Below are positions 35,586 to 46,480 of a stretch of DNA of 64,000 bases, one piece after another. Origin of the DNA: Hydnum rufescens UP504 (lineage: Eukaryota > Basidiomycota > Agaricomycetes > Cantharellales > Hydnaceae); the NCBI GenBank assembly GCA_014904985.1, contig MU128973.1:1-64000 (forward strand), in the 5' to 3' direction. The stretch's first letter is position 1. Each line of letters begins with the position of its first letter. Below the pieces are notes generated by a model that was not told the DNA's origin, did no database searches, and saw nothing but the letters and a program-made list of their open reading frames with translations. The translations under genes and the position numbers were made by a program.

Positions 35586-36434
35586 CTACAGAAATAAATA
35601 ATGAAATATTAGTACAACAGTAATGCAGTGCAAAAAGAGCAGCTTATGCTGCTCTTTTTGTGCCACAAGACTAAGAAATGAAATATAAAACATACCTTGT
35701 ACCCCACACCCGCAGGTGTAGGGTACTGGGGCCATGTACGTTGGTGTGTACATATGCCAGCTCGTACGCACAGCGGTTCATATGGCCCCCCCGTCATTCA
35801 GGCGTCGATAAGTGGGGTTGTGGGGGGGGTTCACGTTGGTATTCACTCGCAAGAGAAGTCGAGACCTACAGGATAAGAAATCTAAATCAGTTAATAATTA
35901 AACACCACGCAAAAAGAGCAGCTTTCGCTGCTCTTTTTGCGTGGGTGTAGCTACTGGGCGGGACAGGGCTCACCTTACATAGGACCACACACCTGCCGGG
36001 GCGGGTGTGTGATTCCTGGTGCCCGCATTAGGCAGGGGTGTGTCCTCAGTTCGGCGTGGTTGCATCCCCGTTTGACGCGGCTGCGTCCTCGTTTGGCGTG
36101 GCGCCGCATGTCACGTCCTGGGCACTGTTGGCATGGCGTGTTGCGTTGGCGTGGTGCATTGCGTTGGCGTGTCGCATTGCATTGGCGTGTCGTGTTGCTG
36201 TGCTGCGTTCACATTGGCGTGTCGTGTGGGTCTTTGGGCTCTGGTCATTTTGTGGGTTACCGTCGTGTGTTGGACGAGGGCCCAGCTAGAATAATTAAAA
36301 GCACGTTAGTAAAAAATTCGAAAGCAGCGCAAAAAGAGCAGCTTTGCTGCTCTTTTTGCGCCGGTGTATCTACTACAATTCATAAAAAAACATACCTTGT
36401 ATGACCACACACCCGCTGCTGTGGGTGTGTGGTC
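35586..36434 (-). repeat. Element B, left hairpin-intron array (3 introns)
   Basis: Minus-strand introns are 36395-36286, 35973-35866 and 35695-35586 (110, 108 and 110 nt), each with GTATGT or GTGAGC donor, a hairpin (36327-36361, 35907-35941, 35628-35662), a TTAGTAA/CTAAC-like branch motif and CTAG or GTAG acceptor. Exon-type hairpins are at 36400-36434, 35981-36013 and 35700-35727. The predicted last exon runs toward 35330, where the minus strand has AATAAATA motifs. Confidence 0.65.
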
Positions 36435-36494
36435 ATCTACGCCTGCCTGTCTAGGTGGTTTCCTGTTCGGTCGATGTATGGCATGTTTTAATCG

Positions 36495-36837
36495 ACTCGA
36501 ATGCCTGGCAATTGCCGGATCCCCAAAGCGCTCAAGTGCCATCACCACAAGTACCATTTAAATTAATAGCCAGTATATAGACAAGGAATACGTTATTATG
36601 TAATATATATTTTTCCAAAAGATGACAAAGACAACCATAGTAGGTCAGAGCTCAATGAGGCATGAAATGTCCTCATTGAGCTCTGACCTACTATGGTTGT
36701 CTTTGTCATCTTTTGGAAAAATATATATTACATAATAACGTATTCCTTGTCTATATACTGGCTATTAATTTAAATGGTACTTGTGGCGATGGCACTTGAG
36801 CGCTTTGGGGATCCGGCAATTGCCGGCATTCGAGTTG
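36495..36837. promoter_or_regulatory. Element B, central palindrome and candidate bidirectional promoter
   Basis: A near-perfect inverted repeat with arms of about 165 bp (36495-36660 and 36672-36837) around a loop of about ten bases. Order outward from the centre: GAGCTCAATGAGG, an A/T-rich stretch with ATATATATTTTTCC, TATATA, then GGCAATTGCCGG flanked by CAAGTGCC. The same landmarks occur in the centres of A and F. Both arrays read away from this point, so divergent transcription is the simplest explanation; promoter activity is inferred. Confidence 0.55.
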
Positions 36838-36879
36838 CGTCCTCACATACTGACAGGCAACCGCCTACAAAGGAAAGGC

Positions 36880-39160
36880 AAGCAGACGACCACACCCGCC
36901 GCTGCGGGTGTGGTCAAAAGGTGAGTTTTTTATACTAGTAGATACAACAGCGCAAAAAGAGCAGCGAAAGCTGCTCTTTTTGCGCTGCTTTGAATTTCTT
37001 TACTGACCATGTTGATATTCCTAGGTCATGGCCTTGTCCCAGGCACCAAACGAGGCCCCGCCAAAGGACGAGGCCCGACTGCTCAGGTCCTAAACGGCAA
37101 CACACGAACCGAAAACAACCCGAAAACAACCCAAACGAAGCCGCTGCCAAACGAAATGGCGCCAAACAAAACCCCACCAAGCGAAACGCAACAGGACGCA
37201 GAGGTGGCTGCGCCCCGACGGAGTGGCCACACGAACCACACACCCGCTGTGGCAGGGTGTGTGGTTCTATATAAGGTAAGTGCACCCCCAACAGGCACAA
37301 AAAGAGCAGCAATGCTGCTCTTTTTGTGCCCGTTTTAATTTTTTTAACTAATGATTTATTATTCTAGGCTAGCAACAAATGAAGACCTGTAGAACGAGCC
37401 CCCCCGAACGATGACCCACCTGCAAAACGAGATCCGCAAACGATGAGGCGCCAAACGAAGAAACAAGCGACGCCAAACCGTAGGAACCCCACACCCGCTA
37501 TCGCGGGTGTGGGCTCTATAAAAGGTAAGTAATGCACCCCCGAGGACGCAAAAAGAGCAGCCATCGCTGCTCTTTTTGCGTTCATTTAAATTTTTAACTA
37601 ACAAATTATCTATTATTCTAGGTTATTGCCTCAACCACCCGCCAAATGAACCCCCCCTCCCCCGGAAATGACGACTAACCGCCAAACGAGGGCCACAAAC
37701 ACGACCTGCCCAGGAACAATCGCCAAACGAAACCCAGAAACGGGGACGCACAACGCAAGGCCCAGGGACCCCAGACGAACCACATACCCGCTTCGGCGGG
37801 TGTGTGGTAATTGTAAGGTGAGTACAACCGCGCAAGAGGAGCAGCGTACGCTGCTCCTTTTGCGTGGCTTTTCTTTTTATTTTATTTTATTTTTTACTAA
37901 CATATTACTTATTATTGTAGATCATCGTACAACGAAGCCCCCCGCGTAACGCAACCTACGAATGCAACCCGCCAAAACCCCAACCAAACGAAGCCCGCCC
38001 ACCAGCAGTCCACCAGACGAAACCGCGACGCAAGACTACAGGAAACGCAGACGGAACCACACACCCGCCGAAGCGGGTGTGTGGTAATATGAGGTACGCC
38101 TAATCCCACCAGTGCCAAAAGAGCAGCAGAAGCTGCTCTTTTGGCACCTCTGTTTCCTTTTCTTTTTACTAATGTATTCTTATTCGTTGTTCTAGGTTCC
38201 TTCCCTCCGTGAAAACCCACCCGACAAGCACCCAGACGAGCCCGCAGTACGCGCAGCCACCCAAGCCCGGAATTCCCGGCCCCGAACACGACGATCGACG
38301 ATATCGCAGTACCACACACCCGCTGCGGCGGGTGTGTGGTAATAACTTGTAAGTTTTCAATTACAAGATATACGAAAGCACCAAAAGAGCAGCAGGAGCT
38401 GCTCTTTTGGTGCTTCCTTTGTTTCTTTTTTGAAAAATTAATGGGTTATTCACTGATTGATCTAGGTACCCTCTCCCAGCGCGAAAACCCCCGCACAAAA
38501 AAGGGACGTGCGCAGCCACCCGCAACCCGCAACCCGATCCAAGAACCCGCGACCACGGCGCAAAAAACGAGTAGCACACACCCGCTTCGGCGGGTGTGTG
38601 GTAATTTCAAGGTGAGTACAACCGCGCAAGAGGAGCAGCGTACACTGCTCCTTTTGCGTGGCTCTTGTTTTTTTTTTTTACTAACGTATTATCTATTATT
38701 TTAGTTTGTGATCTTGACCCAACACCCGCGACCCCGCCGAACGAACACGGGAGAACGACGACCCGCCCGCCAAACGAATCCCACGAACGGCAACGAGTCG
38801 AAACCACAATGCAAACCCTGGACGAACCCCACACCCGCCGAAGCGGGTGTGGTAATCTTTATGGTTAGTATATATGTACATGTCCGACTATGCAAAAGGA
38901 GCAGCAGGGGCTGCTCCTTTTGCCTGGTTTTTCTTTTTTTAATGAACTTATTATTTATTATGATAGGTATTCTTCTGAACCCGCATCCCCCAACCAAAGC
39001 CATGACCCCGCCGACTGAAAACACGATGGCCACGGGTGAGGGGGAACCCCAACAGTGAAGCATGAAACGACGTCCACACCCGCCCAAGCGGGTGTGTTAG
39101 ATAGTGTTTTAATTTTTATAGACAGTACCACATACCCGCCCAAGCGGGTGTGTGGTATGC
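36880..39160 (+). repeat. Element B, right hairpin-intron array (8 introns)
   Basis: Predicted introns: 36921-37024, 37276-37367, 37525-37621, 37818-37920, 38094-38195, 38349-38465, 38612-38704, 38864-38966 (92-117 nt). All have GTAAGT/GTGAGT/GTACGC/GTTAGT donors, one central hairpin, a TTACTAAC or AACTAAT branch-like motif and a TAG acceptor. Exon-like segments of 146-251 nt each end with the CCACACACCCGC-type hairpin. Exon lengths are not multiples of three in a consistent way and frames are closed, arguing against a protein. Stems vary in a paired manner: GAGCAGC core with AAAAA, CCAAAA, AAAGG or AGAGG arms. The terminal exon has two hairpins (39072-39096 and 39125-39158), then AATAAATAAATAAATA. 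Confidence 0.65.
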
Positions 39161-39534
39161 TTTTTGTGAATTTTTAAATAAATAAATAAATAAACAAATA
39201 AGTGGTGATAAGTCAATACAAACAAACACAGGACTGAAACCCTGCTGACCCCATGTATAATACAGTGATAATAAATAAATAATTATGAATGGAATACATT
39301 ATCCCCGATAAGCCCATATGGCCTGCTGCAAGTCTGAGATTCTCTAAGTCCCCAGTTTCGGCCAATTTTCGGCCAATTTTCGGCCATTTCAGCCAATTCT
39401 GGGCCAGAAGGTGCAGACCAGTAAAATGGCCATTTCGGCCAGAATAGTAATGGGACCTACTTAGGTACCATTATCTGCCCCAAAAGTGGTACCTAACTAG
39501 GTAGGCTTAGATGACTGACCAAGGTGCACACCGT

Positions 39535-41177
39535 TGGGTAGAGAGATATTCAGCTGGACAGCGTTCCGGGTTGTCCTCCTCGTCCCCGTACTGGGCGTAG
39601 TGGAGGTCCATGGGATCAGTGTTATCCCCGGGCATCGCGTAGCGGCATCTGCGCCTGATACCCCTATGTTTATGAGCTCCCGGTTGCTGCATGAGGCACT
39701 ACCAGAAAGGTGGGATGGGGCTGCAAAGAGATTGAGACAGAGGTTGAGGTTGAGGTTGAGGTTGAGGTTGAGAGGCTCCACTATGGCCTCGTGGGGTCCT
39801 CGTTTTTGCCACCACATTCTTCCAGGGTTTTGCGGTATTCCCTGAAGTGTGAGAAGGCATTCCGTAGACCGGTCTCGGGCTCGAACATGTCGTGCTCAGG
39901 CCCGTACCCCTTCCACCTCACTAAGTACTCTCTCCTTCTCCTTGATCGATTGTAGCGATGCCCTATGATCTTCTCTACCTCATATTCTTCCTCTTTCGCC
40001 AGTTCCCTTAGCTCTGGTAGTTTAGCCCATTCATCGTCTTGCTCATCGTGATGGTATTTTACCAGATGTTGTATATTTATGATAGGATGCATCTTATATT
40101 CAGGGGGTATATTCACGCGGTAGACTATGGGGTTTATCTTTTCTGAAATCTGGAAAGGACCTATGCGTCGTTGCACCAGCTTCCTCCCCGTGCCTTGTAC
40201 ATCGACCAGCTCAAGAGAGTGAGGGTTCACTAGAACCTCGTCCCCTTCCTCGAATTCTTCGTCTCATCTTCGCGAATTGTAGGCTTTTGCCTGCCTAGCC
40301 TGAGCTCTTGCTAGGGCGTCCCAGGCTAGCGAACGGTGGGCTTCCAGCTCACCTACAAATGAGGACACTGCTGCATTGTCTAGCTCAATCTGTCCGACGC
40401 CCCTTCCCACTGGGTCCATCACAGTTGCCCCAGTCTTCGGGGAGTATCCATGCAAAAGGAAAAAGGGGGAGTAGCCTGTAGAAGAATGGGGCGTCGAGTT
40501 GTGGGCCATCGCGAGTGTTCTTAGCCACTGGGCCCAAGAACTGCGATTCCCAGCTGTGTAAGCTCGTAACGCAACTTCGAGCGTGTCGTTGGCCTTCTCT
40601 GTTTGTCCATCTGTCTGCAGGTGGTGTGATGTTGACAGAAGTAGACCCAGCTCCAGATGTTTGGCGACTGACGCCCAGAAGGATCGAGACCATCTGGCGT
40701 CTCGATCCGCAATCATCTGTTTCGGGAGACCGTACTTCAGGACAACATGCTGGACAAACATCTTAGCGAAGCCATATTGCTTCAAGCTCGAAGTGGTGGG
40801 GATGTATTGGACGAATTTGGTAAGCTTGTCCACTATCACCAGCACTGCATCATACCCTCCCAACTTCGGGAGGCCGTGATGAGGTCTAAGGTCACGACTT
40901 CAAATGGAAGTAGTGGGATAGCATGGGGGCAAAGCTTTCCCATCGGTCCCCATTTGTCAGATTTGATTTTCTGACAGACGTCGCACATTTTGGTGTAGTT
41001 GACCATGTCCGTCCACATCCTGGGCCAGTAGAACCATGGAGCGAGCTTGTGGAAGAGCCTGGAGGATCCTGCATGTGCGGTTTCCCAGGGCAACTTGTGC
41101 GATTCTTTGAGTATCCTGTGTACTTCTGTCCTAGGCACACATAATCGCGCCACCCAATCTGCATCTTGAAAGATCAA
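39535..41177 (-). pseudogene. gypsy-1 integrase with chromodomain
   Basis: 41177-40836 carries the zinc-binding part (HAGSSRLFHKL...CDVCQKIK). 40863-40264 carries the catalytic core with Asp in VDKLTK, Asp in IADRDARWS and Glu in QTDGQTEKAN. 40230-39781 carries the C-terminal GPFQISEKI region and a chromodomain (EYEVEKIIGHR, YLVRWKGYG). Chromodomain integrases direct insertion to marked heterochromatin, which fits this nested landscape. The tail (39780-39535) contains a low-complexity run encoded by GGTTGA repeats and leads into the extra ORF. Stops at about 40263 and a shift near 40850 break the frame. Confidence 0.85.
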
Positions 41178-42192
41178 GAGTCCTTCTTTGGACTTGTAGA
41201 ATCTCTGAGCTGCCAGGAGCTCTGCTTCGTCTTCTGCTGCTTCGTTCCAAGGCTGCCGGAAGCTAGGGTCTGTTTGGTATCCCTGGACGAAAGCTTCTAT
41301 CCTTTGGGGGCTGATTTCTATGTTTAGTGTCCGTGGCGCATACTCCTGGCTCGGGGGATTCGCTGTCCTGGCTCTTTGTCGTGCCGCCAGCTCTATTTCC
41401 TCTATCGCGCTAGTGGAGGCCCTCTTGACCTCCTGAGGACCCTGTGCCCTGCTCTGAGCTCGAGTGGAGAGGAATGCTGCTCGCTCGGCAGGCTTCCTTT
41501 CTACTACGTCCTCCCAAGCGAATATCAGTTGCGTTGAAAGGTGACTCGGTAAGGAGGGGGAATTGTCTTCAATGGGCGACTGATGCGGCGGACTCTGTCA
41601 CAGCCTTGAGAGGGGATCAACGTTTGAATGGACGATGCCCGCTCTATGCACTATGTCCAGGCCTGGATATGCTGCGAATACTGCCCCCACGCCGCGAGAC
41701 GCCTGTTGGCATTTTCGTATGTCCGGGCCCACTGTAGCGCTGCGTGATCCATGATCACGATGTTCCTTTCGCCTTCAATGAAGGGTTGGAAGCGCACTAG
41801 CGCTTCCTTAACCCCTAGGGCTTCTCTTTCCGTCGCCGAATAATTTCGTTCGGCAGACTTCAGGGATCTGCTCCAGTAGGCGATGACTCGTTCAACATGC
41901 ATGATCGTATCTTCCACATTTTCGGCCAAGTGTCAGAGTCGGGCACGTCATTGATATTTTTTGAGGCTTGATGAGCTATCTTTGGGACTGGTTCGCCCTT
42001 CATGTAAGCCACGAGGATCTTGTCATATATTTTTGTGCCTTTTAGATCCCTTACTGCTATTGGCTGTATTTGCTGTAAGCTAGCCCCTATCGCTACGTCT
42101 GACATGTCAGAATATACGTGGTATGGCCTAGCTGGAATTGAATGGCTGAGTACGGGGGCTGAGACTAGTCCTTCCTTGACGTCTTCGAAGGC
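41178..42192 (-). pseudogene. gypsy-1 RNase H region
   Basis: 41929-41651 has AYWSRSLKSAERNYSATERE (the conserved SRxL...NYxxxERE of Ty3 RNase H) and IVIMDHAALQW. 42105-41930 contains the start of the domain. The spacer to the integrase (41650-41178) is frame-broken. RNase H degrades the RNA strand during reverse transcription. Confidence 0.75.
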
Positions 42193-43557
42193 TCATTCTT
42201 GCTCGGCTCCCCAGGTCCAGTTTATACCCTTCCTTAGTAGTTCGAATAGTGGTGCTGCTCGCTCCGAGTAATACGGTATAAAGTGCGGGAAATACACGGC
42301 CATCCCCAAAAACGTTTGCAGTGTTGCTTTATTATGGGGGTGAGCTAGGCTGGTAACGGCTTTAATCTTTTCCTTGTGGGTTGACAGCCCAAGTCGGGAG
42401 ACTTTCTGCCCCAATAAGAGGATAGAGGTGTACATGAAGTGACACTTCTTGGGGGCTAGGGTCAATTTGGCTTCTGCGCAGGCTTGTAGGACTAGATCTA
42501 GGTGCTCTAGATGCTCCTCATATGATTTCAAATACACCACTATGTCGTCTATGTACACCAGTGAGAATATCCAAAGAAAGGGGGCGAGGATAGATTGCAT
42601 CATTCTCTGGAAAATCGAGGGGCCATTCCTAAGGCCAAAGGGCATTCATTTGAACTGCCAGAGCCCTCGGTGCGAACGAAAGGCCGTTTTCTCTTTATCC
42701 TCTTCTTCCATCATCATCTGGTGGAATCCTGCTAGTGCGTTGAGGGCAGACAAAACCTGCGATCCTGACAGGGCCTGCAGGATCTCCATTTTCCAGGGAA
42801 TCAGGAACTCGTTGGGTATGGTCATGGCATTGAGCTTCCTGTAGTCTACACAGAATCGCGGCTTCCCGTTCCGGTATGCTATAACTACAGGGGCGGCCCA
42901 GGGACTTTTTGAAGGTTCTACCACCTCCTGGCAAATCCACTTGTCCATCTGCTCATCGATCACCTGCCTCTTTGCTGGCAAAGCCCTGTACATGGGCATG
43001 GAAACTGGGTGAGCTTCCTCTTTTGTACGGATCTTGGCGATCATTTCAAGGGTTCCCAGGCGATCATCAAACCCGAACACCTGGATATGCTTCCTGATCA
43101 ATTTCAAGGTCTTCGCCTTTATATCTGGGGCAGCGTCTGGAGCTATGTTGATGAGCTCCTCCAGTCTCTTGGAGTCATACATAGTTGGGTCCGCGGGCTC
43201 TGACATCTTAGGGCCCCACAGTTCCTCAGGATCGTCAGGTTCGGGAGGAATCTCCAGCGCCCGCAACTTCGCCAATGCTTGATCTGACAAATCCCTATCT
43301 CCTAATGATCCCCTGGCAATCTTCTGCACTACCTGGGCATAGGCCTTCAAACGCTGTGTTTGCTCATCATCCTTGGCGCTATCAAGGTATTGCTCTGGGT
43401 CGTGTAAGACACCTAATATGTCGCCCTTCCGGATCCATTCCATGGAGGGGGATGTGTTAGCTACTGCTAGTACGAGTTCCTTTGACTTGACCAGTGTCAA
43501 AGGGCGGCTAGGAAGCTTCTGTCGTGGGTGGGGAGTACAACTCTCTCCATGAACCAT
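42193..43557 (-). pseudogene. gypsy-1 reverse transcriptase
   Basis: Conserved RT blocks are in order: WAAPVVIAYRNGKPRFCVDYRKLNAMT, abridged (about 42900-42820), FxSHRGLWQFK, MPFGLRNGPSIFQ (42645-42600) and the catalytic LVYIDDIVVY (about 42555). A TGA at 42643-42645 separates WQFK from MPFG where arginine (CGA) is expected, a one-base C-to-T change. A second TGA (about 42190) ends the piece before AFEDVKEGL, again at a probable arginine. Confidence 0.85.
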
Positions 43558-43739
43558 TCATCGCAACCCGTAGTTGGGCCTTCCACGGGAACCCTGGCGA
43601 CCCACCCTGCACAAATCTTCACGTCTGCGGTCGCTCACAGTAAATGCGTTGTGGGAGTCCTGCTTTTTTGTGTGTTGCTGGGGTTTCTGGAAGCGGCCAA
43701 GTACGCAGCGCGATTTCTTACTTCTGGGGGATGATGGGG

Positions 43740-44237
43740 TCAGACCTGAAAATCTTCGGTCGAAGGGGGAGTTGAGTGAGCTGGGACATTGAATCGTTCC
43801 CCTGGCTGGTTGATCGACAAACGCGTTCCTTGCGCCGATCTCAGTACGGAGACCTCATAGTTGACCTGGAAGTCCTCTCCTAGCAGCACTGGAACGTTCA
43901 TTCCTGGTATCATGTAGGCTTCTTCGACGAACTCTAGCATTTGGCCGTCCGTCGTGGGCATGAAGACTCGGAGACTCACATAGCCTAGGATTTTCGCTTG
44001 ATTGGTGAGCTCAAAAAGGCTGAGTTTCATTCCTTTCTGTAATTTCGGGTGGCGTTCCAGGGCTTTATAGCATTCCTCCGATATCAGAGTGATGTCCGCA
44101 CCCGAATCCAGTCGTAGCTGCACTTGCAGACCCGAAAGTGACCCCAGATGGCCCCCATACACACTGAGCGCCGTGATGCCGAGAGCCAATTTCCCTGGGG
44201 GTGTAGTTCTAGCCTTGAGGCAACGAATAACCTTCAC
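43740..44237 (-). CDS. gypsy-1 aspartic protease domain
   Basis: The frame includes LRLDSGADITLISEECYKAL, where DSGA is the active-site triad of retropepsins, and later VPVLLGEDF, matching the conserved hydrophobic-GxD motif. Length is usual for a Ty3 protease. It would cut the Gag-Pol precursor. Confidence 0.75.
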   Translation of the reverse strand: MKVIRCLKARTTPPGKLALGITALSVYGGHLGSLSGLQVQLRLDSGADITLISEECYKALERHPKLQKGMKLSLFELTNQAKILGYVSLRVFMPTTDGQMLEFVEEAYMIPGMNVPVLLGEDFQVNYEVSVLRSAQGTRLSINQPGERFNVPAHSTPPSTEDFQV

Positions 44238-46480
44238 TGGAAGATCATTTGGTGCCTTAGGTAGTCCTGGGGGTTCGTTCTCCCCAGCCCCGACATCGTG
44301 GCTGCTGCTACGAATTGCTGATTCGCAGCCTCAGGGTCGCGAGAACGCTGTCTATCAGGCGGCTTTCTTGGCGGGTCCAAGAAGGATCTTACAGGAGGGG
44401 GAGGTAGTATATTACCCGTGGCCACGTTTACATTATGCAACAGGTTTGTATGTGTCATTATATATGGGGACCTTCTATAGGGTACAAGGGAGCGAGACGG
44501 TGAAGCTGGCTTCGTCTGCTCCGAATCTAAAAATTCTGCATAGCGTCCACCATAGCTGAGTAGGCTGCTTTGTAACTGGGCGTCTTGTAGTGTCTATGCT
44601 CCTTCTTAAGCGTTCTCCTTTCTAAATGATTGGAATACACCCCGAAGTGTTTGCAGTCCCCACCCAGTGTTTCTCGCTACCACACGCAAAACACTTCTGG
44701 CCAGGTTTATGGTGGCTGACTACTGTGTCGTCCCGAGGATAAGGGTACATCTTTTTGGCATTGTCTGCTCTTCTTTCCTGGGGATAGGCGCGATGTGGTG
44801 ATCAGTAGGATTTACTGCTGGGGCGCTTCCCTACGTTCAAGCCATCGAGGAAGCCTTTCCTCCTTCTGCTTCCTCGCTAGAGTACCGAAAAGCTCCCTCC
44901 GGATCGTCGCTGTATTGAGAGTGCAGCGATTCCTGGTTGCTCCTCTCTGCTACGTCCTCCTGCGCGATGAAATTCGCTCTCTTGGGATTCTTTGATTCCT
45001 GATGGCGTCGATAGTGTTGCGAGGACCTCCATTGCATTACTAATCTTGCTCGAATTGTTTGGCATGCATTAGGACTGATTCAATCGGGGGTCTGTCAGCT
45101 CCATCTCAGTACGACTGTCCCATTCCGCTGGGGGCATTGTTCATTACGATGCTGTTTCCTTGGGGCTATTGGGGGTGAAGTGCAGGAAGATGCGGGAAAG
45201 GAGGATGTGCCAGCTGTATATATTCAGCAGGCGATTCATCGGGGTGATCCCCACTACGGAAAGTCCCTCATTATACTTGAGTCGCTGGGCTGTGTACCAA
45301 GCCTCTCCGAGATAACGGTGTAATACCCATTCCCGTAGATTATCCCAGGACTGCAGGATGGAGTGCTTGACTGGAGCCGAATGAGCTCACCAGGCAGTGG
45401 CGACAGCTCCTCTGAACCGGAAGGTGGCTATCTGTGCTATCTGGCTTTCACAGCCGGGCCCAAACTCACGAGATCACTACACTCGTAGAGCCAATCGATC
45501 GCTGTTTCCTGATCGCCATCCCATTCTGGCACTGCCGTCCATTTCAGCTGGTTGTCCAGGTCACGCCTGGTGGGGAGCGTTGGATGACGCTCCAGGTGGT
45601 CCTGGGGGTCCAGGGGGCCAGGAGGGCCAGGAGGGCCAGGGGGACCACCTGGGCCCGGGATCCTCCATTGGAAGGGGACCTAGGGTCTGGACCTCCTCGT
45701 CCTGGGCTCCTCCTCCTTTCCCAGGTCCGCCATCATCATCTGGCGGCCCGCCTCCGCCTTCCTTCGAGCTAGCTGAGTGGGGAGGAGGAGGGGGCTGGGG
45801 GCTCTTGCCCTTGGAGTTCTCCGTGGAGGTTCATGACCTTCCTTCTGGGAGGAGCTTTGGGAGGATGTAGGATGGTGGAGGGCCCCTCTGGTTCCGATGG
45901 AGTGAGGCTCACGGGATCGCGAGGGAAGAGGGTGCGGGAGAGGGAGAATGGGGCTGCCTTGACTAGGTTCGTGTAGTAGTCGTGGGCTCTTGTGGCTCCC
46001 GGGCTGGCAAGGTGGGGGTATCCGTGACCGAGTCCCAAGCACCACCGGGGTACTCGATCCCTTCGCCCACAGCATTTGCTCATCCGATCAGGTAATTGGT
46101 TAGGGGCAAGCGGGCACGAGAAGGGCCTGGAGGTTGAAGCGTGGGGGAGTCTCCACTAGGATGTCTCCCCACAGGGCATCCGACTACAGGCCCCATCTCC
46201 CAAGATCCCATGGGTTCTCCTATTGGAGCCTGTGACTTCGAAGGGGTCCAAAGAACGTTCCTCAATCCTTCCCCCAGCGTGGAGACTCATTGTGAGAGGA
46301 CCGCCAGCCAATTACAAGGGTTCGGCGTAGGGGTAGCTGACTCCCCGGGCATTGAGTCGTGGAGGGGAATGTCCTGCCACATCAACGGGGATGTGTCAAG
46401 GTTGATGGATGAGGCCCGGTATGTGGATGAGTTCCCCAGTCTCGTCTGATCAGAGGGAGGAGTGGGCCAGGCTGGCAGGT
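44238..46480 (-). pseudogene. gypsy-1 gag region
   Basis: A broken gag. 46083-45769 is proline-rich; 45680-45590 encodes repeated Gly-Pro-Pro; 45340-45190 encodes a helical segment (WDNLREWVLHRYLGEAW); 44720-44640 encodes a CCHC-type zinc knuckle (CFACGSEKHW, then DC in the next frame), interrupted by a one-base shift. Zinc knuckles bind the element's RNA. Confidence 0.6.

Larger units (their letters stand above)
35129..39526. mobile_element. Element B: 4.4-kb hAT-like carrier, youngest and most complete
   Basis: Left end CAGGCTGGTCAGTCA, right end TGACTGACCAAGGTG, flanked by exact 8-bp duplications CACACCGT at 35121-35128 and 39527-39534. The layout is the same as A but compact: left array (3 introns), closed central palindrome, right array (8 introns), subterminal GGCCAATTTTC repeats. 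CpG-rich throughout, with little sign of decay, and inserted into gypsy-1, which itself lies within G and gypsy-2; it is therefore the last arrival in this stack. No protein-coding frame is supported, so it is non-autonomous. Confidence 0.9.

Noticed and set aside
13350..39160. Regular palindromic repeats resembling a CRISPR array
   Set aside because: Fungal context, two alternating hairpin types, splice-like signals, long variable units and reversal of direction at a centre; no cas genes.
45397..45870. Plus-strand glycine/proline-rich ORF of 157 codons
   Set aside because: Antisense of the Gly-Pro-Pro stretch in gypsy-1 gag.
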